Below, in pieces: positions 1 through 8,750 of a stretch of DNA of 24,240 nt; position 1 is the stretch's first letter; each line of letters starts with the position of its first letter. The stretch is from the NCBI GenBank assembly GCA_946538445.1, contig CAMNGO010000010.1, positions 1 to 24,240 of the forward strand, read 5' to 3'. Both the position numbers and the translations under genes were made by a program. Origin of the DNA: an uncultured Lachnospiraceae bacterium. Lineage in GTDB: Bacteria; Bacillota; Clostridia; Lachnospirales; Lachnospiraceae. Under the pieces are notes generated by a model. The model was not told where the DNA came from, made no database searches, and saw nothing but the letters and a program-made list of their open reading frames with translations.

Positions 1-2238
1 GATCTCATCATCTTTCATCGCTTCCTCGTCGTATGTTGGCCAGGTCTGATCAAATACAGAATCGCTATGACCGAACTGCTCCCACAGTTCCTCAGCGATA
101 TGAGGAGCAAATGGTGCCAGAAGGATGGTGAAGGTCTCCAGGGTCTTGCGGTCTACACCGCCCTTCTTGGTAAGGTCGATGAGGGCGTTGTTGTATTCCA
201 TGAATCCGCTGACTACAGTATTCAGACTAAAGGAATTTAATCTCTGGGTGATATCGAAGACCAGTTTATTGCGGACCTTGAGGAGTTCTTTGTTCTCCGC
301 AACATCCTTGTCCATGTTCTCCATAACCATCTTCCAGAAACGGTTAAGGAAACGGTATACACCGTCGATACCCTTGTCATCCCACTCGGAATCCAGTTCC
401 GGCGGACCTACGAAGAGCTCGTACATCCTCAGGGAGTCACAGCCGTAATCTCTTACCAGATCATCAGGAGAAACCACGTTTCCTTTGGACTTACTCATCT
501 TGATTCCGTTCTTGCCGGTGATCATACCCTGGTTAAAGAGCTTGGTAAATGGCTCGTCGAAATCGATCACACCGATGTCACAGAGGAACTTGGTATAGAA
601 TCTGGAGTAGAGCAGATGAAGAACCGCATGTTCTACACCACCGATGTACATATCCACCGGAAGATACTTGTCTGCCTTCTCACGGTTGACCAGTTCTTTG
701 TCATTCTTGTTATCCACATAGCGGAGGAAATACCAGGAGGAGCCGGCCCACTGAGGCATAGTGTTGGTCTCTCTCTTGGCCGGAGCGCCACATACAGGGC
801 AGGTGGTGTTCACCCATTCCTCGATATCTGCCAGTGGGGATTCTCCGGTACCTGTCGGCTGATACTTGTCCACGTCCGGAAGGAGCAGCGGAAGCTCTTC
901 CTCCGGCACCGGCACACAGCCGCACTTAGGACAATGAACGATCGGTATGGGCTCGCCCCAGTAGCGCTGGCGGCTGAATACCCAGTCACGAAGCTTATAG
1001 TTGGTGGTTTTCTTTCCGTAGCCTTTCTCCTCGATCATCATAGGAGCTTCCATCTTAAGGACTGCGGATTCCATGCCATTCCAGTCACCGGAATTGATCA
1101 TGGTTCCCACTGCATCCGTATAGGCTTCTGTCATATTTTCAATCTCCACGCCATCCTTGGCGATGACCTGGCGAATCGGAATATCAAATTTCTTCGCAAA
1201 CTCAAAGTCACGGTCATCATGGGCAGGTACACACATGATGGCACCGGTACCGTAATCTGCCAGAACATAGTCGGAGAGCCAGATTGGAATCTTCTCCCCA
1301 CTCAGCGGATTGATGGCATAGGAGCCCGTGAATACACCGGTTTTCTCCTTATCCTGCATCCTGTCTACGTTGGACCGCATGGAGGAATCAAAAATGTATT
1401 TCTCCACAGCTTCCCTGGTCTCTTCTGTGGCAAGGCTGGCGGCCAGTGCATGTTCCGGAGCCAGAACCATGAAAGTGGCACCGTAAAGGGTGTCAGGTCT
1501 TGTGGTATAAACCCGGATCTTATCCTCTCTTCCGGCCACCTGGAAATCGACTTCCGCACCATAGCTCTTGCCGATCCACTCAGTCTGCATCTTCTTTACT
1601 TTCTCAGGCCAGTCAAGCTTATCCAGATCGTTAAGGAGTCTGTCCGCATATTTGGTGATGCGGAGCATCCATTGCTTCAGATTCTTTTTGGTAACCGGAG
1701 AGCCGCAACGTTCACACTCTCCATTTACCACTTCTTCATTGGCAAGGCCGGTCTTACAGGACGGGCACCAGTTGATGGGCATCTCCTTCTCGTAGGCAAG
1801 TCCTTCCTTGAACATCTTCACAAAGATCCACTGTGTCCATTTGTAGAAAGAAGGATCCGTGGTATTCACCTCGAGATCCCAGTCATAGATGGCTGCGATC
1901 TCATTGATCTGACGCTTGATATTTTTAATGTTCTGTTCTGTGGTAATCCTGGGGTGTGTCCCCATCTTGATGGCATAGTTTTCCGCCGGCAGACCGAAGG
2001 CATCCCAGCCCATGGGATGAATCAGATGATAGCCCTGAAGCATCTTATAACGGCTCCACACATCACTGATCACATAGCCGCGCCAATGTCCCACATGCAG
2101 TCCGCTTCCTGATGGGTAGGGGAACATATCAAGACAGTAATACTTCGGCTTCTTTCCGTCATCTACATTCACCGGGTGTTCTTCCCAGTGTTTCCGCCAT
2201 TTTTGCTCTATGGCTCTATGGTTATAAGGTTGTGCCAT
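1..2238 (-). CDS. leuS: Leucyl-tRNA synthetase, C-terminal end cut by window edge
   Basis: Class Ia aminoacyl-tRNA synthetase that attaches leucine to tRNA-Leu in the cytoplasm. The frame starts at ATG 2238 (MAQPYNHRAIEQKWRKHW) behind an AGGAGGTT site at 2245-2252, and stays open for 746 codons to the left edge. The nucleotide-binding HIGH motif is HVGH at residues 48-51, inside PYPSGSGLHVGH. The KMSKS loop is exact at residues 580-584 (positions 487-501). Cys pairs of zinc-ribbon type are visible (NWCPSCKTG with ECERCG; HCPKCG with CPVCG), as is the editing-domain threonine-rich stretch TTRPDTLYGAT. Bacterial LeuRS is about 800-860 residues, so only part of the tRNA-binding C-terminal domain is missing. 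It diverges from the PBP gene. I see no T-box in its short leader. Identification is certain; the missing end cannot be checked here. Confidence 0.98.
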   Translation of the reverse strand, partial: MAQPYNHRAIEQKWRKHWEEHPVNVDDGKKPKYYCLDMFPYPSGSGLHVGHWRGYVISDVWSRYKMLQGYHLIHPMGWDAFGLPAENYAIKMGTHPRITTEQNIKNIKRQINEIAAIYDWDLEVNTTDPSFYKWTQWIFVKMFKEGLAYEKEMPINWCPSCKTGLANEEVVNGECERCGSPVTKKNLKQWMLRITKYADRLLNDLDKLDWPEKVKKMQTEWIGKSYGAEVDFQVAGREDKIRVYTTRPDTLYGATFMVLAPEHALAASLATEETREAVEKYIFDSSMRSNVDRMQDKEKTGVFTGSYAINPLSGEKIPIWLSDYVLADYGTGAIMCVPAHDDRDFEFAKKFDIPIRQVIAKDGVEIENMTEAYTDAVGTMINSGDWNGMESAVLKMEAPMMIEEKGYGKKTTNYKLRDWVFSRQRYWGEPIPIVHCPKCGCVPVPEEELPLLLPDVDKYQPTGTGESPLADIEEWVNTTCPVCGAPAKRETNTMPQWAGSSWYFLRYVDNKNDKELVNREKADKYLPVDMYIGGVEHAVLHLLYSRFYTKFLCDIGVIDFDEPFTKLFNQGMITGKNGIKMSKSKGNVVSPDDLVRDYGCDSLRMYELFVGPPELDSEWDDKGIDGVYRFLNRFWKMVMENMDKDVAENKELLKVRNKLVFDITQRLNSFSLNTVVSGFMEYNNALIDLTKKGGVDRKTLETFTILLAPFAPHIAEELWEQFGHSDSVFDQTWPTYDEEAMKDDEI

Positions 2239-2279
2239 ATTTCTAACCTCCTTAGATTTTACAAAAAACTCTGTTTTCT

Positions 2280-2307
2280 ATTATATTATTATTTTAAAGT
2301 TTGTAAA
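2280..2307 (-). promoter_or_regulatory. Probable sigma-A promoter of leuS
   Basis: On the minus strand there is TTTACA (2307-2302; five of six matches to TTGACA), a 16-bp spacer, and a perfect TATAAT (2285-2280). Transcription would start near 2273, giving a leader of about 35 nt that contains only the ribosome-binding site. That leaves no room for a T-box, so leuS does not appear to be under T-box control here. Predicted from consensus only. Confidence 0.65.
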
Positions 2308-2366
2308 GAATTTCTTCGAAAAATAGAGCGGAAAGAGGGTGGAAAACCCCCGGAAAGCGAAAATCA

Positions 2367-2395
2367 TTTATTATTAGGTTAAGATATGCTATAAT
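2367..2395 (+). promoter_or_regulatory. Probable extended -10 promoter of the PBP gene
   Basis: A perfect TATAAT at 2390-2395 is preceded by TGC (2387-2389), which makes an extended -10 element. The -35 region 17 bp upstream is weak (TTTATT, 2367-2372), as is common with extended -10 promoters. A start near 2402 would give a leader of about 38 nt before the ATG at 2440. It lies back to back with the leuS promoter in a 201-nt divergent region. Confidence 0.6.
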
Positions 2396-2439
2396 TGCTG
2401 TAAAAAGGACGAAATTACAAAAGAAACGGAAGGTTTAAT

Positions 2440-5124
2440 ATGAATTACAGTATGAACAATCTGGAGAAAAAGCGGCGCCATCTCCGCTCCAGGAAGGAGA
2501 AACGGCTAAGCTCCATCTTCCTGATCTGTGTGGAGCTGGTTCTGATGATTCTCATCACTCTGGGAGTATGCGGGGCAGGTTTATGCTACGGCTCCGTGGA
2601 GGGAATGATTGCCAGCACCCCTCTGAAATATAACCTGAGACCTCAGTACTCTGCCACCATGATCTACGATAACGCAGAAAATGTCGTGCAGTATCTGTCG
2701 GTCTATGACTCCAACCGTATCATCGTCTCTTCGGACAAGATACCGGATAACCTGAAGAACTCCTTCGTGGCCATAGAAGACGAACGATTTTACTCCCATA
2801 ATGGTGTCGATTTCAAAGGAATCGGACGTGCCCTGATCAAAAATATAATGCAGGGGGATATCTCACAAGGTGCCAGTACCATCACCCAGCAGCTGATCAA
2901 GAACAACGTCTTCAACACCGGAGGGGAGACAAATTACCTGGCCAGGGTCAAGCGTAAGGTCCAGGAACAGTATATGGCCATCCAGTCCGAGAAGAATAAT
3001 TCCAAAGATTCCATCCTGACGGATTACCTGAATACCATCAACCTGGGAAAGGGAACCCTGGGAGTCGAAGCGGCATCCAAATATTATTTCGGAAAGTCCT
3101 GCTCCGACCTGACCCTGTCCGAATGTGCCGTCCTGGCGGGAATCACGAAGAATCCGGCCTATCTGAATCCGGTGGATTATCCCACGGAGAACAGTGACCG
3201 CCGTCTGATCATCCTCAAGAAGATGCTGGATCTGGGCTTTATCTCCAGTTCTCAGTATCAGGAAGCCATCGCCGACGAGGGGGTTTATCAGCGTATCTCC
3301 GAATACCGTACCGTAAACCAGGAAACCTCCACATACTCTTATTTCACAGATGCACTCATCATGCAGATCGTGCAGGATCTGCAGACCAGGGCAGGCTACA
3401 CCCAGGAGAAAGCATATGAGATGGTCTATCGGGGCGGATTAAATATCTACTCCACCCAGGATGCCCATATGCAGAGTATCGCGGACAGCATCATAAATAA
3501 TCCCGACAATTATCCCATCAAGACCGAGTATGCCCTGGAGTATGATCTGAAGGTCATGCATGCGGATGGTACAAGCACTTCCTACAATACTTCGAACCTG
3601 AAGAAGTATTATATGAAGAAGAACAATGTCAATAAATATACCGCCATCTATTCCACCAGGAAAGAGATGAAGAAAGCGGCAAAAGCCTTCCGGAAGGCCA
3701 TGGTGAAGGAAGGGGACACCGTGATCTCCGAACAGCTGCAATATGCTCTTCAGCCACAGTTATCCTACTCTCTCATCGACCATAAGACAGGACAGGTCAA
3801 GGTCCTGGTCGGCGGACGCGGGAAGAAACAGGATGACCTGTCATTAAACCGTGCCACTTCCGTCACGAGACAGCCGGGATCCACTTTCAAGATCCTCTCC
3901 ACCTACGCGCCGGGAATCGATAACGGCGGCATGACTCTGGCCACCGTATATGAGGATGCTCCTTACAAATACGAAGACGGAGTCAGCGTGAGAAATGCGG
4001 AGAGAGATTATGGCGGTCTCATGACCTTGAGAGATGCCATCATCAAGTCTGATAACATCATCGCTGTGAAGGCCCTCACCGACCTGACACCCCAGGCAGG
4101 TTTCAATTACCTGCAGACTCTGGGCTTCACCACCCTGGTACAGAACCGTACAACCAACGGAACTCTGGAAAGTGACGTACACCAGTCTCTGGCCCTGGGA
4201 GGCATCACGGACGGTGTCACCAACGTGCAGCTGACCGCCGCCTATGCTTCCATCGCCAATAAGGGTGAGTATAACGCCCCGATCCTCTACACCAAGGTTC
4301 TGGACGACCAGGGAAATCTCCTGCTGGAAAATACCCCGGCTCCCACCCGGGTCATGAAAGAAAGCACGGCATGGCTGCTTACCGATGCCATGAAAGACGT
4401 TATCCGCAAAGGAACCGGAAAAGAAGCAAAACTGGCTTCCGCCATGGCAGTGGCCGGCAAGACCGGAACCACCAGCAACAACTATGATTACTGGTTCTGC
4501 GGTTATACACCTTACTGTACGGCATCCATCTGGACCGGCTACGACTACAACACCGATTTCGGTGCACAGCTGGATTATCACAAGGAGATCTGGGCCAAGA
4601 TCATGGATCAGATCATCGCAGAATGCAACCAGCCGATCCAGCCCAACTTCGATCCATGCAGTGATATCGTTTCAGCCAAGATCTGTAGAAAGTCCGGAAA
4701 AATTCCCATCGATAAAGTCTGCAGCAAGGATCCTCAGAGAAATATGACCCGGACAGAATTCTTTGTCAACGGCACCGTGCCCAAAGAGACCTGTGACTGT
4801 CACGTTACTTTAAAATTCTGTAAAGTCACAAATAAACTGGCAAGGGAAAGATGTCCGAAGCATAAACTCTACACCAAGATATACCGGAAACGTCCCGCCG
4901 GCTCCACAGGAACTACTGCGGATTCAAAGTACGCCCTGAACTTCAACCCGGCCGACGAGAAGAATAAGTGCCCGAAACATACGGATGCATGGTATGAGAA
5001 ACGGCAGAAGATCCTGCAGAAGAGAAAACAACAGCAGGAAGCTGCCACGGCCACACAGCCGGGTACCGCTCCGACCGTTCCGACTCCGCCGGCTCCGAGC
5101 ACAACACCGAATAAAAAACGTTGA
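2440..5124 (+). CDS. Class A penicillin-binding protein (bifunctional transglycosylase/transpeptidase, PBP1a type) with Cys-rich tail
   Basis: Polymerises lipid II glycan strands and cross-links their peptides on the outer face of the membrane. The 894 residues run in this order: a basic cytoplasmic N-terminus, one membrane anchor at about 24-50, and a GT51 transglycosylase domain (EDERFYSHNGVDFKGIGRA, catalytic Glu113; GASTITQQLIKN). The transpeptidase domain then has all three active-site motifs: STFK (Ser481), SDN (537-539) and KTGT (674-677). After the last motif comes an extension with eight cysteines between residues 740 and 844, rich in Lys/Arg, and then a Pro/Thr/Ala-rich end. Such tails occur in clostridial PBP1 proteins; disulfide bonding is inferred only from the even Cys count. 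The ATG at 2440 is chosen because GGAAGG (2428-2433) sits 6 nt upstream. No terminator is visible before the next gene. Confidence 0.95.
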   Translation: MNYSMNNLEKKRRHLRSRKEKRLSSIFLICVELVLMILITLGVCGAGLCYGSVEGMIASTPLKYNLRPQYSATMIYDNAENVVQYLSVYDSNRIIVSSDKIPDNLKNSFVAIEDERFYSHNGVDFKGIGRALIKNIMQGDISQGASTITQQLIKNNVFNTGGETNYLARVKRKVQEQYMAIQSEKNNSKDSILTDYLNTINLGKGTLGVEAASKYYFGKSCSDLTLSECAVLAGITKNPAYLNPVDYPTENSDRRLIILKKMLDLGFISSSQYQEAIADEGVYQRISEYRTVNQETSTYSYFTDALIMQIVQDLQTRAGYTQEKAYEMVYRGGLNIYSTQDAHMQSIADSIINNPDNYPIKTEYALEYDLKVMHADGTSTSYNTSNLKKYYMKKNNVNKYTAIYSTRKEMKKAAKAFRKAMVKEGDTVISEQLQYALQPQLSYSLIDHKTGQVKVLVGGRGKKQDDLSLNRATSVTRQPGSTFKILSTYAPGIDNGGMTLATVYEDAPYKYEDGVSVRNAERDYGGLMTLRDAIIKSDNIIAVKALTDLTPQAGFNYLQTLGFTTLVQNRTTNGTLESDVHQSLALGGITDGVTNVQLTAAYASIANKGEYNAPILYTKVLDDQGNLLLENTPAPTRVMKESTAWLLTDAMKDVIRKGTGKEAKLASAMAVAGKTGTTSNNYDYWFCGYTPYCTASIWTGYDYNTDFGAQLDYHKEIWAKIMDQIIAECNQPIQPNFDPCSDIVSAKICRKSGKIPIDKVCSKDPQRNMTRTEFFVNGTVPKETCDCHVTLKFCKVTNKLARERCPKHKLYTKIYRKRPAGSTGTTADSKYALNFNPADEKNKCPKHTDAWYEKRQKILQKRKQQQEAATATQPGTAPTVPTPPAPSTTPNKKR

Positions 5125-5149
5125 AACAAGGTATTCCCTATGATATTCT
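5121..5149 (+). promoter_or_regulatory. Possible promoter of the phospho-sugar mutase gene
   Basis: TTGAAA at 5121-5126 (overlapping the PBP stop codon), a 17-bp spacer ending in TGA, and TATTCT at 5144-5149 form an extended -10 type promoter with a moderate -10. It would give a leader of about 55 nt. An alternative -10, TATAAA (5155-5160), lacks a matching -35. Read-through from the PBP gene is equally possible because no terminator separates the two. Confidence 0.4.
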
Positions 5150-5211
5150 TAATCTATAAAAAGATTACTATATATCCATCTTAAAAATACGTATTGGAAA
5201 GGAGAAAAAAG

Positions 5212-6894
5212 ATGTACAAAGAAGAGTACAAACGCTGGTTGGCCGCTGATCTGGAGGATTGCGATCTCAAACCGGAACTTATGAAGATTGCTGATAGTGA
5301 CGAGGAGATCAAAGACCGGTTTGCGGTATCCTTAAAATTCGGAACTGCCGGACTTCGAGGTGTCCTGGGAGCAGGAACCAACCGTATGAATATATATGTG
5401 GTTCGTCAGGCTACACAGGGTCTTGCCAACTGGGTGAAGACACAGGGCGGCAATCAGACTGTAGCTATCAGTTATGACAGCCGTATCAAGAGTGATGTTT
5501 TCGCAAAAGTTGCTGCAGGCGTTCTGGCTGCCAACGGCATCAAAGTTCGTATCTATGATGCCCTGATGCCGGTTCCTGCCTTATCCTTTGCAACACGTTT
5601 CTATAACTGCAACGCCGGTATCATGGTTACCGCTTCTCACAATCCGGCAAAATACAATGGCTACAAGGCCTATGGTCCGGATGGATGTCAGATGACAGAC
5701 GATGCCGCTGCCATCGTTTATGACGAGATTCAGAAGACAGATGTCCTCAACGGAGCTCAGTTCATTTCCTTCGCAGAAGGTGTGGAGCAGGGACTGATCC
5801 GCTTCGTGGGAGACGATTGCAAGAAAGCTTTCTATGAGGCCATCGAAGCACATCAGGTTCGCCCGGGCCTGTGCAAAACTGCCGGCTTAAAACTGGTTTA
5901 CAGCCCGCTGAACGGTTCCGGCCTCGTTCCGGTTACCAAGGTACTCAACGACATCGGAATCGATGATATCACCATCGTGCCGGATCAGGAATACCCCAAC
6001 GGTTACTTCACCACATGCAGCTATCCGAATCCGGAGATTTTCGAAGCATTGAAATCCGGTCTGGAACTTGCTGTTGAGACAGGCGCAGACCTCATGCTGG
6101 CCACCGACCCGGATGCAGACCGTGTAGGTATCGCCATGAAGTGCCCGGACGGAACTTATGAGCTGGTAAGCGGTAACGAGATGGGCGCCCTTCTTCTTGA
6201 CTATATCTGTGCCGGCCGCATCGAAAAAGGCACCATGCCGGAGAAAGCTGTCGCTGTGAAGTCCATCGTATCCACCCCGCTGGCTGATGCCATCGCGAAA
6301 CATTACGGTGTGGAGATGCGCAACACCCTCACCGGTTTCAAGTGGATCGGTGACCAGATCGCTCAGCTGGAAGCTGACGGCGAAGTAGAACGTTTCATCT
6401 TCGGTTTCGAAGAGAGCTACGGTTATCTTGCAGGACCTTATGTTCGTGACAAGGATGCGGTAATCGGATCCATGCTTATCTGTGAGATGGCTGCATACTA
6501 CCGCAGCCAGGGAAGTTCCATCAAGCAGCGTCTCGAAGAGATCTACGCAGAGTACGGCCGCTACCTGAACAAGGTAGACAGCTTTGAATTCCCGGGACTT
6601 ACCGGTATGGATAAGATGGCCGGCATCATGCAGGATTTCCGCGACAAACCACCGGTAGCCCTTGGCGATACCGCTATAGTAAAAGCAACCGATTACAAAG
6701 ACAGTGCAGCCACCGGTCTCCCGCCGGCAAATGTACTTCGTTATGATCTGGAGGATGGATCTGTTGCCATCGTTCGTCCGTCCGGTACAGAACCGAAGAT
6801 CAAGACTTATTTCACCACCCTTGGAAAAGACCTCGATGAAGCACAGGCCAAGAAAGATGCTCTTGCAGATGCTTTAAAACCGATTTTCTCCTGA
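5212..6894 (+). CDS. pgcA: Phospho-sugar mutase (phosphoglucomutase/phosphomannomutase family)
   Basis: Alpha-D-phosphohexomutase that moves phosphate between C1 and C6 of a hexose (glucose or mannose phosphate), feeding UDP-glucose and cell-envelope glycan synthesis. All four family signatures are present in the 560 residues. They are the phosphoserine loop TASHNPAKYNGYKAYGPDG (Ser142), the metal loop DPDADR (from Asp299), the sugar-binding loop GFEESYGY (from 398) and the phosphate-binding loop RPSGTEPKIKTYF (from Arg522). Length and motif order match the Bacillus PgcA group, and the symbol is given on that basis. Substrate preference cannot be read from sequence. The frame can be opened six codons earlier at TTG 5194, but AGGAGA at 5200-5205 sits 6 nt before ATG 5212 and would lie inside that extension, so 5212 is the start. 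A terminator follows. Confidence 0.93.
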   Translation: MYKEEYKRWLAADLEDCDLKPELMKIADSDEEIKDRFAVSLKFGTAGLRGVLGAGTNRMNIYVVRQATQGLANWVKTQGGNQTVAISYDSRIKSDVFAKVAAGVLAANGIKVRIYDALMPVPALSFATRFYNCNAGIMVTASHNPAKYNGYKAYGPDGCQMTDDAAAIVYDEIQKTDVLNGAQFISFAEGVEQGLIRFVGDDCKKAFYEAIEAHQVRPGLCKTAGLKLVYSPLNGSGLVPVTKVLNDIGIDDITIVPDQEYPNGYFTTCSYPNPEIFEALKSGLELAVETGADLMLATDPDADRVGIAMKCPDGTYELVSGNEMGALLLDYICAGRIEKGTMPEKAVAVKSIVSTPLADAIAKHYGVEMRNTLTGFKWIGDQIAQLEADGEVERFIFGFEESYGYLAGPYVRDKDAVIGSMLICEMAAYYRSQGSSIKQRLEEIYAEYGRYLNKVDSFEFPGLTGMDKMAGIMQDFRDKPPVALGDTAIVKATDYKDSAATGLPPANVLRYDLEDGSVAIVRPSGTEPKIKTYFTTLGKDLDEAQAKKDALADALKPIFS

Positions 6895-6909
6895 TATCAT
6901 GCTGATAAT

Positions 6910-6944
6910 AATAGCTGCCGTGTTTATCACGGCAGCTATTTTTT
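6910..6944 (+). terminator. Rho-independent terminator after the mutase gene
   Basis: A perfect 13-bp stem, AATAGCTGCCGTG (6910-6922) with its complement (6928-6940), closes a 5-nt loop TTTAT and runs into a T tract through 6944. It lies 15 nt after the mutase stop codon and separates that unit from aspartate kinase. Because the stem begins with A residues it could also work weakly on the other strand. Confidence 0.92.
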
Positions 6945-6994
6945 CTACTTATGGAAAAAAGCTCTCATTTCTTCATGATTCTATGAAAAATATC

Positions 6995-7023
6995 TTGCAA
7001 ATTGCGGGCAATCCATGTAAAGT
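6995..7023 (+). promoter_or_regulatory. Possible aspartate kinase promoter
   Basis: TTGCAA (6995-7000), a 17-bp spacer and TAAAGT (7018-7023) fit a sigma-A promoter with a weak -10. It lies after a strong terminator, so a promoter is needed somewhere here. The remaining leader of about 60 nt is too short for a lysine riboswitch, and I see no such fold. A TATAAA at 7041-7046 is a rival -10 without a -35. Confidence 0.4.
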
Positions 7024-7091
7024 AATAAAGATAAGTAGGATATAAACGGATTGGAATCTGTTTGGCTTGATAGATAGCGGAGGGTTTATAT

Positions 7092-8408
7092 ATGAGAAAA
7101 GTGGCGAAGTTTGGCGGGAGTTCCCTGGCCAGCGCGGATCAGTTTAAAAAAGTGGGAGAAATCATCCATCAGGACAGTACCCGTATCTTTGTGATTCCGT
7201 CTGCACCGGGAAGAAGATTCACCGGAGACAGAAAGGTTACAGACCTGCTTTTGGATGCCTATGAACTGGCAATCGAGGGTAAAGATTTTTCTCCTGTGAT
7301 GGACAGGATCAAAGCCCGCTATGATGAGATCGTAGAAGGTCTGGAACTGAATAATCTCTATCTGGATGAATATTTTGATGACATCTGCGAACGGCTTGCC
7401 ACCAATCCCCAGAGAGATTTTACCGCCTCCAGGGGCGAGTACCTGAATGGTATCATCCTGGCTGCCTACCTTGGTTATGAATTCATCGATGCTAAGGAAG
7501 TAATCTATTTTAATGAAGACGGGATGCTCAATCCCTACAAGACACAGAAAGTACTCAGCAGACGCCTGGAGGAGGCAGAAAGAGCGGTCATCCCGGGATT
7601 CTACGGTCTTGGCAAAGACGGGGAAGTACAAACCTTCTCCCGGGGCGGATCCGATGTGACCGGGTCTATCGTAGCGCAGGCATGTAAGGCGGATATCTAT
7701 GAGAACTGGACAGATGTCTCCGGTTTCCTCGTGGCAGATCCCCGGATCATAGACAATCCGGAACCGATCAAATTTATCACTTACCGTGAGCTGAGAGAGC
7801 TTTCCTACATGGGCGCTTCCGTGCTTCATGAGGATGCCATCTTCCCGGTACGTCACTGTGGAATCCCCATCAATATCCGCAATACCAACCGCCCGCAGGA
7901 TGAAGGAACCTGGATTGTGGAAGCCACAGGCCAGAAACCGGACTATGTGGTAACAGGCATTGCAGGAAAGAAAGATTTCAATGCCATGGTCATCACCAAG
8001 TCCATGATGAACTCCGAGATCGGTTTCGGACGTAAAGTCCTTCAGGCCCTGGAAGACAACCACATCTCCTTCGAACATATGCCCTCCGGCATCGACACCA
8101 TGACGGTAGTTATCCACGCTGACGAGTTCCTGGAGAAAGAGCAGAAAGTCATCTCTGCCATCCATCGTATGGTTTCGCCGGACAGCATCGAAATAGAAAC
8201 TGACCTGGCCCTGATCGCAGTAGTTGGCCGTGGCATGCGTTCCACCAGCGGTACTGCAGGCAAACTGTTCTCTGCACTGGCAGAGGCAGATGTCAATATC
8301 AAGATGATCGACCAGGGCTCCTCCGAGCTGAACATCATCATCGGCGTAAGAAACAAGGATTTCGAGAAATCCATCCGCGCCATCTACAAAAAATTTGTGG
8401 GAAAATAG
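7092..8408 (+). CDS. lysC: Aspartate kinase (monofunctional, two ACT domains)
   Basis: Phosphorylates L-aspartate with ATP, the first step towards lysine/diaminopimelate, threonine and methionine. The kinase domain opens with KFGGSS (residues 6-11) and has the SRGGSDVTGS substrate loop (183-192). Residues from about 300 to 438 form the paired ACT regulatory region (GFGRKVLQALEDNHIS; SGTAGKLFSALAEADVNI). At 438 residues with two ACT domains it matches the monofunctional, usually lysine- or threonine-sensitive class; which amino acid inhibits it cannot be told from sequence. GGAGGG at 7079-7084 lies 7 nt before the ATG. It is a single-gene unit between the mutase terminator and the hairpin at 8427-8556. 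The symbol is the generic one; thrD or ask would be equally valid labels. Confidence 0.95.
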   Translation: MRKVAKFGGSSLASADQFKKVGEIIHQDSTRIFVIPSAPGRRFTGDRKVTDLLLDAYELAIEGKDFSPVMDRIKARYDEIVEGLELNNLYLDEYFDDICERLATNPQRDFTASRGEYLNGIILAAYLGYEFIDAKEVIYFNEDGMLNPYKTQKVLSRRLEEAERAVIPGFYGLGKDGEVQTFSRGGSDVTGSIVAQACKADIYENWTDVSGFLVADPRIIDNPEPIKFITYRELRELSYMGASVLHEDAIFPVRHCGIPINIRNTNRPQDEGTWIVEATGQKPDYVVTGIAGKKDFNAMVITKSMMNSEIGFGRKVLQALEDNHISFEHMPSGIDTMTVVIHADEFLEKEQKVISAIHRMVSPDSIEIETDLALIAVVGRGMRSTSGTAGKLFSALAEADVNIKMIDQGSSELNIIIGVRNKDFEKSIRAIYKKFVGK

Positions 8409-8426
8409 ATATATAAAAGATATATG

Positions 8427-8556
8427 AAAGCGGTCACGCCATCGGGACCCGATAAGGCGGTACCCTGTACAAAAAGCCCTGAGAAAGTGGGAGAAACACT
8501 TTCTCAGGGCTTTTCGTACAATCCACCTTTTATCGAAGTCTTTGTGTGACCGCTTT
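8427..8556. repeat. 130-nt nested inverted-repeat structure around the terminator
   Basis: Three further helices are stacked outside the terminator core. TGTAC (8466-8470) pairs with 8516-8520. CGATAAGGCGG (8450-8460) pairs with 8523-8535, with one mismatch and a 2-nt bulge. AAAGCGGTCAC (8427-8437) pairs perfectly with GTGACCGCTTT (8546-8556). The outer arm is followed on the plus strand by more T residues. No flanking target duplication is visible, so it may be an elaborate terminator or structured RNA rather than an inserted element. Confidence 0.75.
8472..8514. terminator. Bidirectional Rho-independent terminator between aspartate kinase and truA
   Basis: A perfect 18-bp stem, AAAAGCCCTGAGAAAGTG (8472-8489) against 8497-8514, closes a 7-nt loop GGAGAAA. 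The plus strand continues TTTTCG and the minus strand TTTTTG, so the hairpin can stop transcription from both converging genes. It is the inner core of the larger structure at 8427-8556. Confidence 0.85.
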
Positions 8557-8616
8557 TTAAGCTCCCATATTCCTAAAATCAGATTATTTTGGGGTATAGG
8601 CACGAATCTCTTAATA

Positions 8617-8750
8617 TAGTGGGCTTGTCAAGAAACAGTAGGATTGAGGTAGGATATCCCTAAGCGCCTTTGTACCGCAGGAAGATTGGCACCAGAGTGC
8701 CCTTCTTCCGAGGAACAACGAAGCTAAGGGATAGCCTACCTCATCCTACG
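8617..8750. repeat. MITE-like hairpin element flanked by a 10-bp direct repeat
   Basis: The arms at 8638-8665 and 8723-8749 are inverted repeats of about 27 bp with one bulge and two mismatches (GTAGGATTGAGGTAGGATAT against its complement, continuing to TAAGC/GCTTAG). Inside them GGAAGA-TT-GGCAC (8680-8692) pairs with GTGCC-CT-TCTTCC around a CAGA loop. The same 10 bases, TCTCTTAATA, occur at 8607-8616 and 8751-8760, bracketing the element like a target-site duplication. No open reading frame lies inside. Together with the preceding hairpin it fills the gene-free stretch 8409-8765. A structured RNA or a second terminator for truA is an alternative. Confidence 0.65.

Noticed and set aside
616..2112. 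498-codon open frame on the plus strand
   Set aside because: It is fully antisense to leuS, whose motifs are unmistakable; its translation shows no domain and it has no ribosome-binding site. It is a by-product of codon use in the real gene.
2335..2352. AGGGTGG-like sequence resembling a T-box antiterminator core
   Set aside because: The following ACCGCG part is absent (AAAACCCCCG instead), it is on the strand of the PBP gene, and there is no room for the specifier stem.
5194..5211. TTG start six codons upstream of the mutase ATG
   Set aside because: The Shine-Dalgarno sequence AGGAGA would lie inside the extra codons; the ATG at 5212 is correctly spaced.
6945..7091. Possible lysine riboswitch ahead of aspartate kinase
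   Set aside because: Only about 147 nt between terminator and start, AT-rich, with no conserved multi-helix fold or terminator/antiterminator pair.
7086..8603. 505-codon open frame on the minus strand
   Set aside because: Antisense to aspartate kinase and running through the hairpin region; no recognisable motif.
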